This document shows, one piece after another, positions 32,411-41,333 of a stretch of DNA of 64,000 bases. This stretch comes from an uncultured Muribaculaceae bacterium (GTDB lineage: Bacteria; Bacteroidota; Bacteroidia; Bacteroidales; Muribaculaceae). The notes beneath the pieces were generated by a model. The model had not been told where the DNA came from and did not search any database. It saw only the letters and a list, made by a program, of their open reading frames with translations. The stretch's first letter is position 1. Every line of letters begins with the position of its first letter. The stretch covers positions 1 through 64,000 of the forward strand of contig CALUMJ010000008.1 of NCBI GenBank assembly GCA_944321715.1, read 5' to 3'. A program made the translations under genes and the position numbers.

Positions 32411-34878
32411 AAACAGGACGCTACAACATATCACAGCTGCTAACTGCACCAGAGATTGAACAAATAGTAATTCCCGAGCTGCAACGAGATTATGTTTGGA
32501 AGAAGCGCAATGTCAGAGGCTTATTATCCTCTATTTTGGGTAACTTCAATTCCAAAGAAACGCAAATCCTCAATATCAAGGATGGCAATGGCGATGCATT
32601 AGATAGCGACATCGAAAAGTACCTTAGTGAAGAATACATGCGCTTACGCTACAACACACGCATAGGATTCATATATGCCTACCACGACTTGTCGCTGCCC
32701 GGGCAATACTACTTGATTGACGGCCAACAGCGCATCACTACAATATTCCTACTTCTGCTGTCGCTTTACAAGACGTATGACCCACAAACGTTTAGAAACA
32801 AGTATTTCCACAAACGCATACCCAAGCTCGACTACAAGGTGCGTGAAATAGCCCACGACTTCTTGGTTGACTTCATCGAATTTGAATTAAGCCAAAACGA
32901 TGGCGAGAAGTTTGAAAAGAGCAACCGTTACTATATCGAATATGATACCGACATAACCTGCAAGTCGATACTCAGCAATTATAATGTTATCGTCAAGGAG
33001 GTTGAAGGTGTAGATGCTGCGCAACTCATAGATTATGTTGAGAATTATGTCGAATTTAATTATTTCGACACTAACATGAGCCAACAGGGCGAGAAACTAT
33101 ACTTGTACATGAACAGCCGCGGCGAACCGCTGTCGGTGCAAGAACGCATAAAATCGATAATTGTCAGCCGAAGCAATGACAAATTAAAGTCAGGTGAATA
33201 CTGGGAAGATTGGCAAAATTTCTTCTGGCGACTGAAATCGCCGAACGACGAAAATGCCGACAGAGGTTTCTTTGAATTTATAAAATGGGCCGTCATAATG
33301 CACCTGCACACCTATCCTCCAAAAAGCATTGAAGAAATTGAAGATTACATCAGAATAGAGAAAAACAACGAGAAAAAAACGCGGCAAGAAGACTTGATAA
33401 GCACTTATGTCACTGAAAATAAAGATTTCACATTCCTCTGGCTGCAACAGGTCGAGCAAGCCGTGGAACGATTGCATGTGCTGATGCACACCTCCCCGGC
33501 ATTTCGACTTTATGGATTCAGTGGCGAACAATGGTTCAATGGCTGTGACAACACCATTGATTACGTGGCACTTATAGGTGTGCTTTATTACATAGTGTTG
33601 TTACCAGGCGCAACCGATTTGAACGTGTTGCGCATGGCAATGTATCTCAAGAATTTAAAGTCGGAATACACTCTTCGCCGTAATCCCGACCGTGCAGTGA
33701 TACGATGCATGGATTTGATAAGGTGGTGCGCAATCAATGGTATTGTAGATGTCAGGTTGATTGGCAAATATTTTTCCATGCATAGTTTTGACTTTTCCGA
33801 CACATACGTCTTGCGCCCCGATGACTTACGTTTTGGCTATTACTTAATAGACTGGCAAGAAAGCCAGTCGGCACACCCGAAATGCGACGAAATTGGACGA
33901 TGGGAAACTTTCTTCTGGTCAATTACGAACGACAAGGAATTAAACGACTTCTTGCGTGGCAACCACGATTTCATCATACGCCTGATGCGGCACGGCGGTG
34001 CAACGCCCGAAGAGTATTTGCAACGTTTCAAGAACAAAATATACCAGCATCGGAATTCCGACGAACTGCGCCGCTCGCTCTTGAAATATGGCGACATTTC
34101 AATATATGACTACGGAGGAAGCTGGAAATTGAAAATATGGATGGAACGATGGTGTATGCTGCGCAACGAACGTGACGAACCCTACTGGGACAAATTCATG
34201 ACTGGCGACAATGCCGAAAAGAACGCCACAATTGTAGCAAACTACCTTTTTGATAACACGGCAGCGATGGCTCAAGACTACTTATTAGATAGCATAGGCA
34301 CAAACTTAGATTACATGACTCAAAAATACTATTTGTGGTATGAAAAAGAGAATGAGCGAACACGAGTCGTGCTACTTAAAGCCAAGCAAGCGGCGGAAAA
34401 CAAGGCAAGGGAATTATGCATCCAAGAGCTGCACAAGCAAATTAGCGAAAGCTGGATGTGGCAGCATAATTTCTGCGTGTTTGATTTCAAGCCCTCCGGC
34501 AATGGCTTAGTTGCATCGAGAAGCGACCAGCGCAACGACTATTACATCGATATATGGTATGACTGGTTTCCCGACGGCGGGAAGTGGTATTGTCGCATAG
34601 GACACAGGCTTGGAGGCACGTTGCCCGAAGCCTTTGTCGATGCGCTACGCGACAAAGTCACACATATATGCAATACCCCAATAGAGTGGATATGCGACGA
34701 CGAATCTAAATTAATCGCCATCAAAAACCCGATTTACTTCGAACGACCCGATGAAGATTATTTCAGCGGAACGAAGTTCGCAAAGCAGTTTTTCGACGAG
34801 TTGTGGGGCATCTTGCAAGATATGAACGCCCAAAGGTTGCTAAACGAAACCCGACTGGGCGGTGGTGAGTCAGTCTAA
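32407..34878 (+). CDS. Second DUF262 protein of a two-gene defence-like module
   Basis: 823 residues. The N-terminal DUF262 domain has VIPELQRDYVWKKRNVRGLL and DGQQRITTIFLLLLS (from residue 105), then MNSRGEPLSVQERIKS, the 'lN.rG..L...d.ik' block of the family. Unlike its neighbour, no EHIxPQ nuclease motif is visible. The C-terminal ~250 residues (SWMWQHNFCVFDFKPSGNGL, YYIDIWYDWFPDGGKWYCRI) look like a separate alpha/beta domain that I do not recognise. Translational coupling to 30596 suggests a complex in which only the first partner cuts. The stop overlaps the convergent mutS2 gene by 9 bases, so there is no terminator between them. Confidence 0.8.
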   Translation: MKTGRYNISQLLTAPEIEQIVIPELQRDYVWKKRNVRGLLSSILGNFNSKETQILNIKDGNGDALDSDIEKYLSEEYMRLRYNTRIGFIYAYHDLSLPGQYYLIDGQQRITTIFLLLLSLYKTYDPQTFRNKYFHKRIPKLDYKVREIAHDFLVDFIEFELSQNDGEKFEKSNRYYIEYDTDITCKSILSNYNVIVKEVEGVDAAQLIDYVENYVEFNYFDTNMSQQGEKLYLYMNSRGEPLSVQERIKSIIVSRSNDKLKSGEYWEDWQNFFWRLKSPNDENADRGFFEFIKWAVIMHLHTYPPKSIEEIEDYIRIEKNNEKKTRQEDLISTYVTENKDFTFLWLQQVEQAVERLHVLMHTSPAFRLYGFSGEQWFNGCDNTIDYVALIGVLYYIVLLPGATDLNVLRMAMYLKNLKSEYTLRRNPDRAVIRCMDLIRWCAINGIVDVRLIGKYFSMHSFDFSDTYVLRPDDLRFGYYLIDWQESQSAHPKCDEIGRWETFFWSITNDKELNDFLRGNHDFIIRLMRHGGATPEEYLQRFKNKIYQHRNSDELRRSLLKYGDISIYDYGGSWKLKIWMERWCMLRNERDEPYWDKFMTGDNAEKNATIVANYLFDNTAAMAQDYLLDSIGTNLDYMTQKYYLWYEKENERTRVVLLKAKQAAENKARELCIQELHKQISESWMWQHNFCVFDFKPSGNGLVASRSDQRNDYYIDIWYDWFPDGGKWYCRIGHRLGGTLPEAFVDALRDKVTHICNTPIEWICDDESKLIAIKNPIYFERPDEDYFSGTKFAKQFFDELWGILQDMNAQRLLNETRLGGGESV

Positions 34879-37323
34879 GGTGACGACGGTGATGCCGGCT
34901 CCGCCGAACTGCACGTGCTCGTCGCGGTAGGATTTAACGCCGGCTACGGTGTTGAGGTATTCGCGCACTCGCTGGCGCAATATGCCGTTGCCAGTGCCAT
35001 GCAATATGCGCACTTGCTTGGCGTTGAACTGTATGGCATCATCGATAAAGTAGGTCACGGCCTGAATTGCCTCGTCGGCACGCATTCCGCGCACGTCAAT
35101 TTCGGGCTTAAATTCAAGCTGGCGGCGGCGTATGTCATTGGACATCGCCACCGTAGCAGCAGCCGGACGCGACTGACTCGCGGCCGTCGGTGCGGCGACC
35201 TTGCGCAACCTGTCGAGTGCCACCCTCGACTGGAAATTCCCCATAGCCACAGTTGCCACGTTCCCGGCCACCTCAAGCACACGGCAGGGCGTGTTGCCGC
35301 CATCTATTGCAGCATAGTCGCCCACCTGTACCGGTTCTTGCGGTGCAGTAGCCGGCGCAGGCTTGCCAGCAGGTTTACGGCGATGCTTCAAGTTGCTGCC
35401 ACGGCGCAAGTCGGGCAGTTTTATATCCTCATCCTCAAGTTGCGATTTAAGCTCGTCGAGCTGGCGGCGCAACTCCTTGGTTTGCTCCTTTTCGGCTTGG
35501 TTGCGGCGAATCTCGTGAATGGTGCGCTCGATGGTGGCATTGCTCTGCGACAAGATTTGGCGAGCCTCTTCACGAGCATTCTTGATGATAGTCTTTTGCT
35601 CGTTGCCAAGACGTTCTATTTCGCTTTCATATTGCGCTTCGAGCTGTTGCAGCCGCTTGTTGCGATTGTGTATTTCGGCACGCTTGTTTTCCCAGTATTT
35701 TTTGTCGCGCGCTATGTCGAGCAGGTATCGGTCCATGTTGATGTAGTCACTGCCCACGATTTCCTCGGCATCCTTGATTACCTCGGCCGGCAAGCCTATG
35801 TTGCGCGCAATCTCTATTGCGAATGAGCTACCCGGATAACCGATTGACAACTGGAACAACGGGCGCATATTGCGGCGGTCATACAGCATCGCGCCGTTGA
35901 CAAGCCCGTCGGTATCCTCGGCAAAATGTTTCAGGTTCTGGTAGTGCGTGGTAATGACTCCAAATATGTGCCTGTCGTTTAACCGTTTGAGTATGGCTTG
36001 CGCTATCGCCCCGCCTATTTGCGGCTCGGTTCCGCCGCCAAATTCGTCAATCAGCACAAGTGTGTCGCCATGCCCGTTGTTCATGAAATACTTCATGTTG
36101 GTGAGGTGCGAGCTATATGTGCTGAGGTCGTTCTCAATTGACTGCTCATCGCCGATGTCGATAAACAGGTTCTTGAATATGCCGATGTGCGAATTGCTGT
36201 AAATAGGCGGCAACAACCCGCATTGCGTCATATATTGCACTATGCTCACCGTCTTTAGGCACACCGACTTGCCTCCGGCATTAGGTCCGGAAATGAGCAA
36301 TATGCGGTTGCGGTCGTCGAGCGTGATGTCGAGCGGCACCACCTCCTTGCCCTGCGAGCGGAGCGACAGCAGCAACGTAGGGTGCACGGCATGGTAATAC
36401 TCCACTTGCGGCTCACGCTCAAGCACCGGCATGTTGCCTCCTATTTCGTGCGCAAATACCGCTTTTGCCCTTATAAAATCTATGATACCCAATGTGGCAT
36501 ACGAGTCGAGCAAATCGTCGATGTGCGGGCGTATGAAATCAGACACTTCCACAAGTATGCGTATGATTTCGCGCTGCACCTCGTTTTCGAGTTCGCGTAT
36601 GTTATTATTGGCTTCTACAATCTCGGCAGGTTCTATGAAGATGGTTTTACCCGTAGCCGACTCGTCGTGTACTATGCCACGAATCTTGCGCTTGTTCATC
36701 GGGGCGACCGGGATTACCAGCCTCCCGTCACGCACCGATGGGGCAGCGTCGCTGTCGATGATGCCCTCCTCGCGGCTCCGGGCCAATATGCGCCGCATGA
36801 TTGAGTTGACACTCTGCGTGGCCGAGGCGAGCGAGCGTTTCAAGTTCAGCAGTTCGGGCGAAGCATTGTCCTTTATGTTGCCATACTTGTCGAGAATGCC
36901 GTCGATGCGTGCGATGATTTGCGGGAATGTGAGCATCGACGCCGTCAGTTCCGACAAGCGCGGATAGGCAGGAGCATCATTGATTGTGGCACTGCCGAAA
37001 AAAGCCACAATGTCGGCTATCGTCGCAAGCGAACGCTGCAATCCGTGCAGTTCGTCGGCAGTCATGTATGCCCCGTATGCCCTGATTGATTTCAATTGCT
37101 CGGTCAAGTCGTGATAACCGTTAAGCGGGAAATCTTTCCCCGATACTATTATCGACAAGAATTCGTCGGTCTGTTGCAACAACTTCAGTACCGTATCGAA
37201 ATTGCCCGAAAAGCGCATGGCCTGACAGCATTTGACACCGAGCGGGCCGAGGCACTTGTTTTCGAGCATAGTGCGTACTGTTGCAAAATCTATCTTACTT
37301 TCAAAATTTTGCGGATATACCAT
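34870..37323 (-). CDS. mutS2: Endonuclease MutS2
   Basis: 817 residues. Core and clamp helices are followed by the ATPase, with Walker A SGPNAGGKSVCLKT, Walker B LVLIDEFGGGTEP and a signature loop. Next comes a long charged coiled coil (about 510-650), then a KOW-like segment (VGDYAAIDGGNTPCRVLEVA). The C-terminal Smr nuclease domain has IDVRGMRADEAIQ and LHGTGNGILRQRV. The mismatch-recognition domain of MutS is absent, as is normal for MutS2. The family suppresses recombination or rescues collided ribosomes. It is the last gene of a udk-lptB-mutS2 run. Confidence 0.95.
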   Translation of the reverse strand: MVYPQNFESKIDFATVRTMLENKCLGPLGVKCCQAMRFSGNFDTVLKLLQQTDEFLSIIVSGKDFPLNGYHDLTEQLKSIRAYGAYMTADELHGLQRSLATIADIVAFFGSATINDAPAYPRLSELTASMLTFPQIIARIDGILDKYGNIKDNASPELLNLKRSLASATQSVNSIMRRILARSREEGIIDSDAAPSVRDGRLVIPVAPMNKRKIRGIVHDESATGKTIFIEPAEIVEANNNIRELENEVQREIIRILVEVSDFIRPHIDDLLDSYATLGIIDFIRAKAVFAHEIGGNMPVLEREPQVEYYHAVHPTLLLSLRSQGKEVVPLDITLDDRNRILLISGPNAGGKSVCLKTVSIVQYMTQCGLLPPIYSNSHIGIFKNLFIDIGDEQSIENDLSTYSSHLTNMKYFMNNGHGDTLVLIDEFGGGTEPQIGGAIAQAILKRLNDRHIFGVITTHYQNLKHFAEDTDGLVNGAMLYDRRNMRPLFQLSIGYPGSSFAIEIARNIGLPAEVIKDAEEIVGSDYINMDRYLLDIARDKKYWENKRAEIHNRNKRLQQLEAQYESEIERLGNEQKTIIKNAREEARQILSQSNATIERTIHEIRRNQAEKEQTKELRRQLDELKSQLEDEDIKLPDLRRGSNLKHRRKPAGKPAPATAPQEPVQVGDYAAIDGGNTPCRVLEVAGNVATVAMGNFQSRVALDRLRKVAAPTAASQSRPAAATVAMSNDIRRRQLEFKPEIDVRGMRADEAIQAVTYFIDDAIQFNAKQVRILHGTGNGILRQRVREYLNTVAGVKSYRDEHVQFGGAGITVVTLD

Positions 37324-37383
37324 ATAGTATGTCTATGTGTGTAGAGAAGTCTTGCGTTATATGCAATAATGAAAAATAGCTTA

Positions 37384-38220
37384 TTAATCAAATTTTTTGC
37401 GGCGGAACACGAAGTTGCGACCCAAGTATTTTTCTCTCACGATGGGATTTTCGGCAAGTTCCTCGCTCGTACCTTGAAACAATATTTTACCCTCAAACAG
37501 CAAGTATGCACGGTCGGTGATGCTCAACGTTTCGGGAGCGTTGTGGTCGGTGATGAGAATGCCTATATTTTTCTCTTTCAGCTTATATACAATGTACTGA
37601 ATGTCTTCCACAGCAATTGGGTCAACGCCGGCGAACGGCTCGTCGAGCATGATAAATTTGGGGTTGATGGCAAGGCAACGCGCAATCTCGCAACGACGGC
37701 GCTCGCCACCCGACAACTGATCGCCAAGGTTTTTACGCACTTTCTGTATGCGGAACTCCGACAGCAGGCTTTCCAACTTTTCGCGTTGGTACTCGGGCGA
37801 GGTATTGGTCATCTCAAGCACAGCACGGATGTTGTTCTCCACACTCAGCTTGCGAAACACCGACGGCTCTTGCGGCAGATAGCCTATGCCATATTTCGCA
37901 CGTTTGTAAACCGGATATTTCGTGATGTTGTGGTCGTTGAGGAATATGTTGCCCTCGTTGGGCGTGATGAGCCCCGTGGTCATATAGAATGTAGTTGTCT
38001 TGCCAGCACCGTTGGGTCCGAGCAATCCTACAATTTCACCCTGCCTTACGTTGATTGAAACATGGTTGGCAACCGTGCGTTGGCGGTATTTCTTCACCAG
38101 CCCCTCGGTGCATAGCACCATATTGCCGTCATCGGCCAACGACTCGGCGCGCAATTGTTCTTCTTCTAATCTTTCTTCTTTGTTAAAAATCTTGTCTATC
38201 CACTTACATTTAAAAGCCAT
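37384..38220 (-). CDS. lptB: LPS export ABC transporter ATP-binding protein LptB
   Basis: 278 residues. Walker A is GLLGPNGAGKTTTFYMTTGL, the Q-loop region GYLPQEPSVFRKLSVENN, the signature LSGGERRR, Walker B FIMLDEPFAGVDP, and the switch histidine ITDHNA. The LptB-specific 'YLPQE.SVFRkLsVe.Ni' and 'DEPFAGVDPIAV.DIQ' blocks separate it from other ABC ATPases. A ~35-residue N-terminal extension rich in Glu/Arg (EERLEEEQLRAESLADDG) is typical of Bacteroidetes. LptB powers LPS transport from the inner membrane with LptFG, which are not nearby. It lies 15 bases after udk. Confidence 0.95.
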   Translation of the reverse strand: MAFKCKWIDKIFNKEERLEEEQLRAESLADDGNMVLCTEGLVKKYRQRTVANHVSINVRQGEIVGLLGPNGAGKTTTFYMTTGLITPNEGNIFLNDHNITKYPVYKRAKYGIGYLPQEPSVFRKLSVENNIRAVLEMTNTSPEYQREKLESLLSEFRIQKVRKNLGDQLSGGERRRCEIARCLAINPKFIMLDEPFAGVDPIAVEDIQYIVYKLKEKNIGILITDHNAPETLSITDRAYLLFEGKILFQGTSEELAENPIVREKYLGRNFVFRRKKFD

Positions 38221-38235
38221 CGTAAAAATATGTTT

Positions 38236-38856
38236 TTATGGATTGCTCTTCCTCAATCGACTCTTTATATAATCGGTGAGCAGGTTGATTGCCACCTCGT
38301 TGTTACCCCCTTGCGGCACAATCAAGTCGGCATAACGCTTGGCAGGCTCGATATACTGGTTGTGCATCGGTTTCAACACGCGCTCATAACGGTCTATTAC
38401 CATTTGCGGGGTGCGTCCGCGTTCTATGCAATCGCGATAAATCACCCGTATCAGCCTGTCGTCGGCATCGGCATCGACAAACACCTTTATGTCCATCATG
38501 TCGCGCAACTTGGAATCGGAAAACACCAATATTCCCTCAATCAACACTACGTCGTGAGGGTCGAGATGCACGGTTTCTTTTTGGCGGGTGCAGGTGAGGA
38601 ACGAGTAAGTGGGCATTTCGACCGACTGTCCTGCACGGAGCTTGTTCAAATGCTCAAAAAGCAAGTCCCAGTCAAACGCCCCAGGTTCGTCAAAGTTGAT
38701 TTTCTGCCTGTCCTCGACAGGCACATGGCTCGAATCCTTGTAATACGAGTCTTGCGAAATCACACCAACCTGCCCCGCGGGCATCCGCTCCATTATCTTG
38801 TTGACGACAGTGGTTTTCCCCGACCCGGTACCACCTGCAATTCCGATTATTATCAT
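38236..38856 (-). CDS. udk: Uridine kinase
   Basis: 206 residues from the ATG at 38856; the frame extends upstream to 38916 but would cross the promoter. P-loop GGTGSGKTT lies at the N-terminus (MIIIGIAGGTGSGKTTVVNK), then SQDSYYKDSSHVP, NFDEPGAFDWDLL (DxPxAFD motif), IEGILVFSDSKLRDMMDIKVFVD and RDCIERGRT. All are standard uridine/cytidine kinase blocks. It phosphorylates uridine and cytidine in pyrimidine salvage. First gene of the udk-lptB-mutS2 run, directly behind a strong promoter match. Confidence 0.95.
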   Translation of the reverse strand: MIIIGIAGGTGSGKTTVVNKIMERMPAGQVGVISQDSYYKDSSHVPVEDRQKINFDEPGAFDWDLLFEHLNKLRAGQSVEMPTYSFLTCTRQKETVHLDPHDVVLIEGILVFSDSKLRDMMDIKVFVDADADDRLIRVIYRDCIERGRTPQMVIDRYERVLKPMHNQYIEPAKRYADLIVPQGGNNEVAINLLTDYIKSRLRKSNP

Positions 38857-38886
38857 TCTACAAAAGTGTAAACAATTTATATCGTA

Positions 38887-38918
38887 CAAAGTTACTGCAA
38901 CTTGTGTGTAGTGCAAAA
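38887..38918 (-). promoter_or_regulatory. Promoter of udk-lptB-mutS2
   Basis: On the minus strand TTTTG (38918-38914), 19 bases, then TAACTTTG (38894-38887). This is an exact -33/-7 Bacteroidetes promoter with ideal spacing, about 30 bases before the udk ATG. Confidence 0.8.
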
Positions 38919-39140
38919 CAATTTAGCCAAAAAATTTCCGCACCAATTCCATAGCCCATTCAAAAAAGAAGTAAGCAAAAGATTTCATATAACACACGGC
39001 CATTTGGTGAATGTCGGGGCAACGAAGACATCCAACCATGCGCCAACTGGCGGTGACACAGCAGTTGGGCGGCTTCACCATCCACACCCAGTGTCGTTTT
39101 AAATGAAAGAACCGTATTCTGGCACACCAAATGGTTTTAA

Positions 39141-39162
39141 AAACTGTTTTGAATTTTTACAG
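39141..39162 (+). repeat. Dispersed motif AAACTGTTTTGAATTTTTAC (copy 3)
   Basis: AAACTGTTTTGAATTTTTACAG matches the copies at 19849 and 21331 and one arm of the 59351-59386 hairpin. Confidence 0.5.
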
Positions 39163-39358
39163 ATAATTACATGTAAGGCTCTTTGTTCATGTTCGAGCGT
39201 CTTTTAGGCCGTTTTTTGATTGTTTTTTCGACGTTTGTTTCACTAAACTTACACAAAAAACAATCACAACCGACTCGAAAATCCATCTCTAACCATTGAA
39301 CAAAAAAGCAAAACAGTTTCTGAAAGTGTAAGATATTTTTATATTTATTTTTTATCAT

Positions 39359-39366
39359 TAATTTTG
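39359..39366 (+). promoter_or_regulatory. Candidate -7 box for the large FG-GAP gene
   Basis: TAATTTTG fits TAnnTTTG. A T-rich stretch replaces a clear -33 TTTG. It would leave a leader of about 110 bases before the ATG at 39483. Confidence 0.45.
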
Positions 39367-39482
39367 TCGCACACAAATTTCTAACTGTGAAAACTTATAA
39401 CAGTGGTAGTAATTTAACATGAAATTGGCTTTTTGCGTTCAGCAAAATCAAAAAGCGGTAACAACCAATCAATATAAAAGAT

Positions 39483-39626
39483 ATGAGTAACATTAAAGGA
39501 CGATGGGTTTTAACCCTTATTTTCATTTTAGGCTATATGCTGCCCGGCCGGGCGGCGACCGTCGAAGTCGAATTCACAGTCGATGGCGTGAGCTATTATG
39601 GCACTAATAACGGTGTAAAAGCCTAA
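39483..39626 (+). CDS. Signal-peptide fragment of the interrupted surface protein
   Basis: 47 codons ending in the first TAA: MSNIKGRWVLTLIFILGYML, then PGRAATVEVEFTVDGVSYYG and TNNGVKA. It contains a complete signal sequence and the first strand of a beta domain (VEFTVDGVSYYG). Without readthrough it would yield only a short exported peptide, and the downstream parts would lack any export signal. Confidence 0.5.
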   Translation: MSNIKGRWVLTLIFILGYMLPGRAATVEVEFTVDGVSYYGTNNGVKA

Positions 39627-39656
39627 GTCAGGGCGACGGCAGCCACTGGTGAGGTA

Positions 39657-41267
39657 GTGTACGTACCTGGCGAGGTGGAATACGACGGAAGCACTTACAC
39701 TGTGACTTCTTTGGGTAATAAAACAAGTAAAAGAGGTTCAATCATCTTAACTGCGTTTGATGCCCCAGACATGCAGAAACTCACTACTCAAGTTACGAGT
39801 ATAGTTCTTAACAATAAGTCACCACTTCTGACAGAAATAGAAACAGAAAAGGAAGCCACGATTAACATAGGTGGCAGCGACACTGGCTTGAGTGTACCCA
39901 CATTGACCGTCAAAGGGGCTGGAGGCACGATTTCATTGAATTATGCAACGGAGGGAATTGTCTATTTGCAAGATTTGGTGTTCGATTGCGACACGGCCGG
40001 TATCACAAGAGCGTCACGCACAGGTTACGAATATGCCGACTTATACCGTGTCGGCAAAGCCACGTTGACCGAAAATGTCAAAGTGGTGAAAGCATCCTTT
40101 TCAATGGTCGAAGAGCTTGCTGTAGCCAATGAAGAATTTGAACGAATCTACGATAATGCTTTCAGTTCGTGCAACTTAGAGCGGCTCAAAGTGAACAGCA
40201 ACACCGGCAGCACCGCATTGCAAAATGCAGTGATTGGCTGGCTCGATGTGTCGGAAAATATTGAATACCCGCTCAACATGCAATCAATCGGCACACTTTA
40301 TGTCGGCGATGATGTGGTTACTTATTATATTCCGAAGGATTACACCACCATACCCGAAAAATTTGAGGGAGCATCACTGCTTACATTGGTCTATCCCGAA
40401 AATATGGCCGGGGTGAAATATTCGTCGTGGTATGATTTCGACGGCGACGGTATTATGTCTATTGTTAACGGATACGAATATAACTATAACGAAAACTACG
40501 GCAACGTTTATAGCCCCGATATAGAGTATGAATACAGCTTTGGCGGCAAGCTCGATAGTAATGTTTCCAAATGGATTTCCCGCACTGTGGATTACGACAA
40601 TTCAGGGGTGCCTACGATTTTCTTCAGCAACAAAGATGCTTTCAAATATGACGGCGACGGAGGATTCAACAAGGTGGAATTCCCCGAAGGATATTTACTG
40701 CTCGATGCCGACAACAACGGCCTGACCGACATACTCACGGCCGAAGGTTCGGACTTATACATCAACTACCGGCAGACCGACGGCGACTACATGAAGAGCA
40801 AGCTGCGGCTGACGACCAACAAGGAAGATGTTTACAACGCCACTTACCAAGTATCGGGCAACTGGGGCGACAACTTGCCATCGCTCAGCGACGGTTGGAT
40901 GATTTGGGGCAGCACGAGTCCATCGTCGTACACCGACATAACGCTTGCCGTCGATTTGAACAAAGACGGCATTCCCGACCTTATCGACAACAATATCGGC
41001 GGAATACTGTATAACATAGGAGGCACCGACTATTACTCCAGCCCCGAGAAGGGCGAAATACACCAGTGCGACTTGAACGGCGACGGTGTACTCGACTATG
41101 TGCTGTTTGACGACAGCGAGAGCAAGGTGTATCTCATGATGTACCAGCAAGACGGCTCGTATTCGCAACAGTTGCTGATTGAAAACAACAGCGTCAGCAA
41201 CTTGTGGTGCAAAGATTTCGACCACGACGGCGACATAGATATATTGTTGCCTATCGATTATACCTAA
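39657..41267 (+). CDS. Middle fragment of the interrupted surface protein (FG-GAP repeats)
   Basis: 536 codons from a GTG at 39657 to the second TAA. It starts mid-domain (VYVPGEVEYDGSTYTVTSLG continues the strand pattern before the first stop), so the GTG is probably not a real start. N-terminal ~200 residues resemble leucine-rich-repeat-like or BspA-type surface modules (VTSIVLNNKSPLLTEIE). They are followed by FG-GAP loops DFDGDGIMSI, DADNNGLTDI, DLNKDGIPDL, DLNGDGVLDY and DFDHDGDIDI. There is no signal peptide. It ends abruptly inside a repeat (DILLPIDYT then stop). Confidence 0.65.
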   Translation: MYVPGEVEYDGSTYTVTSLGNKTSKRGSIILTAFDAPDMQKLTTQVTSIVLNNKSPLLTEIETEKEATINIGGSDTGLSVPTLTVKGAGGTISLNYATEGIVYLQDLVFDCDTAGITRASRTGYEYADLYRVGKATLTENVKVVKASFSMVEELAVANEEFERIYDNAFSSCNLERLKVNSNTGSTALQNAVIGWLDVSENIEYPLNMQSIGTLYVGDDVVTYYIPKDYTTIPEKFEGASLLTLVYPENMAGVKYSSWYDFDGDGIMSIVNGYEYNYNENYGNVYSPDIEYEYSFGGKLDSNVSKWISRTVDYDNSGVPTIFFSNKDAFKYDGDGGFNKVEFPEGYLLLDADNNGLTDILTAEGSDLYINYRQTDGDYMKSKLRLTTNKEDVYNATYQVSGNWGDNLPSLSDGWMIWGSTSPSSYTDITLAVDLNKDGIPDLIDNNIGGILYNIGGTDYYSSPEKGEIHQCDLNGDGVLDYVLFDDSESKVYLMMYQQDGSYSQQLLIENNSVSNLWCKDFDHDGDIDILLPIDYT

Positions 41268-41333
41268 AGCAACGGTTTCAGTCTGCTTGCCTACTTCATC
41301 AATGAAGGCAACGGTAATTTCAAACGCCGTGAA

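Larger units (their letters stand above)
38919..39482. other. 564-base intergenic region with divergent promoters
   Basis: No gene is seen. It contains the dispersed motif at 39141-39162 and a -7-like box at 39359-39366. An AT-rich tract (about 39320-39365) precedes the large secreted-protein gene. The stretch 38990-39100 is more GC-rich and unassigned; it could be decayed sequence. Confidence 0.5.
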
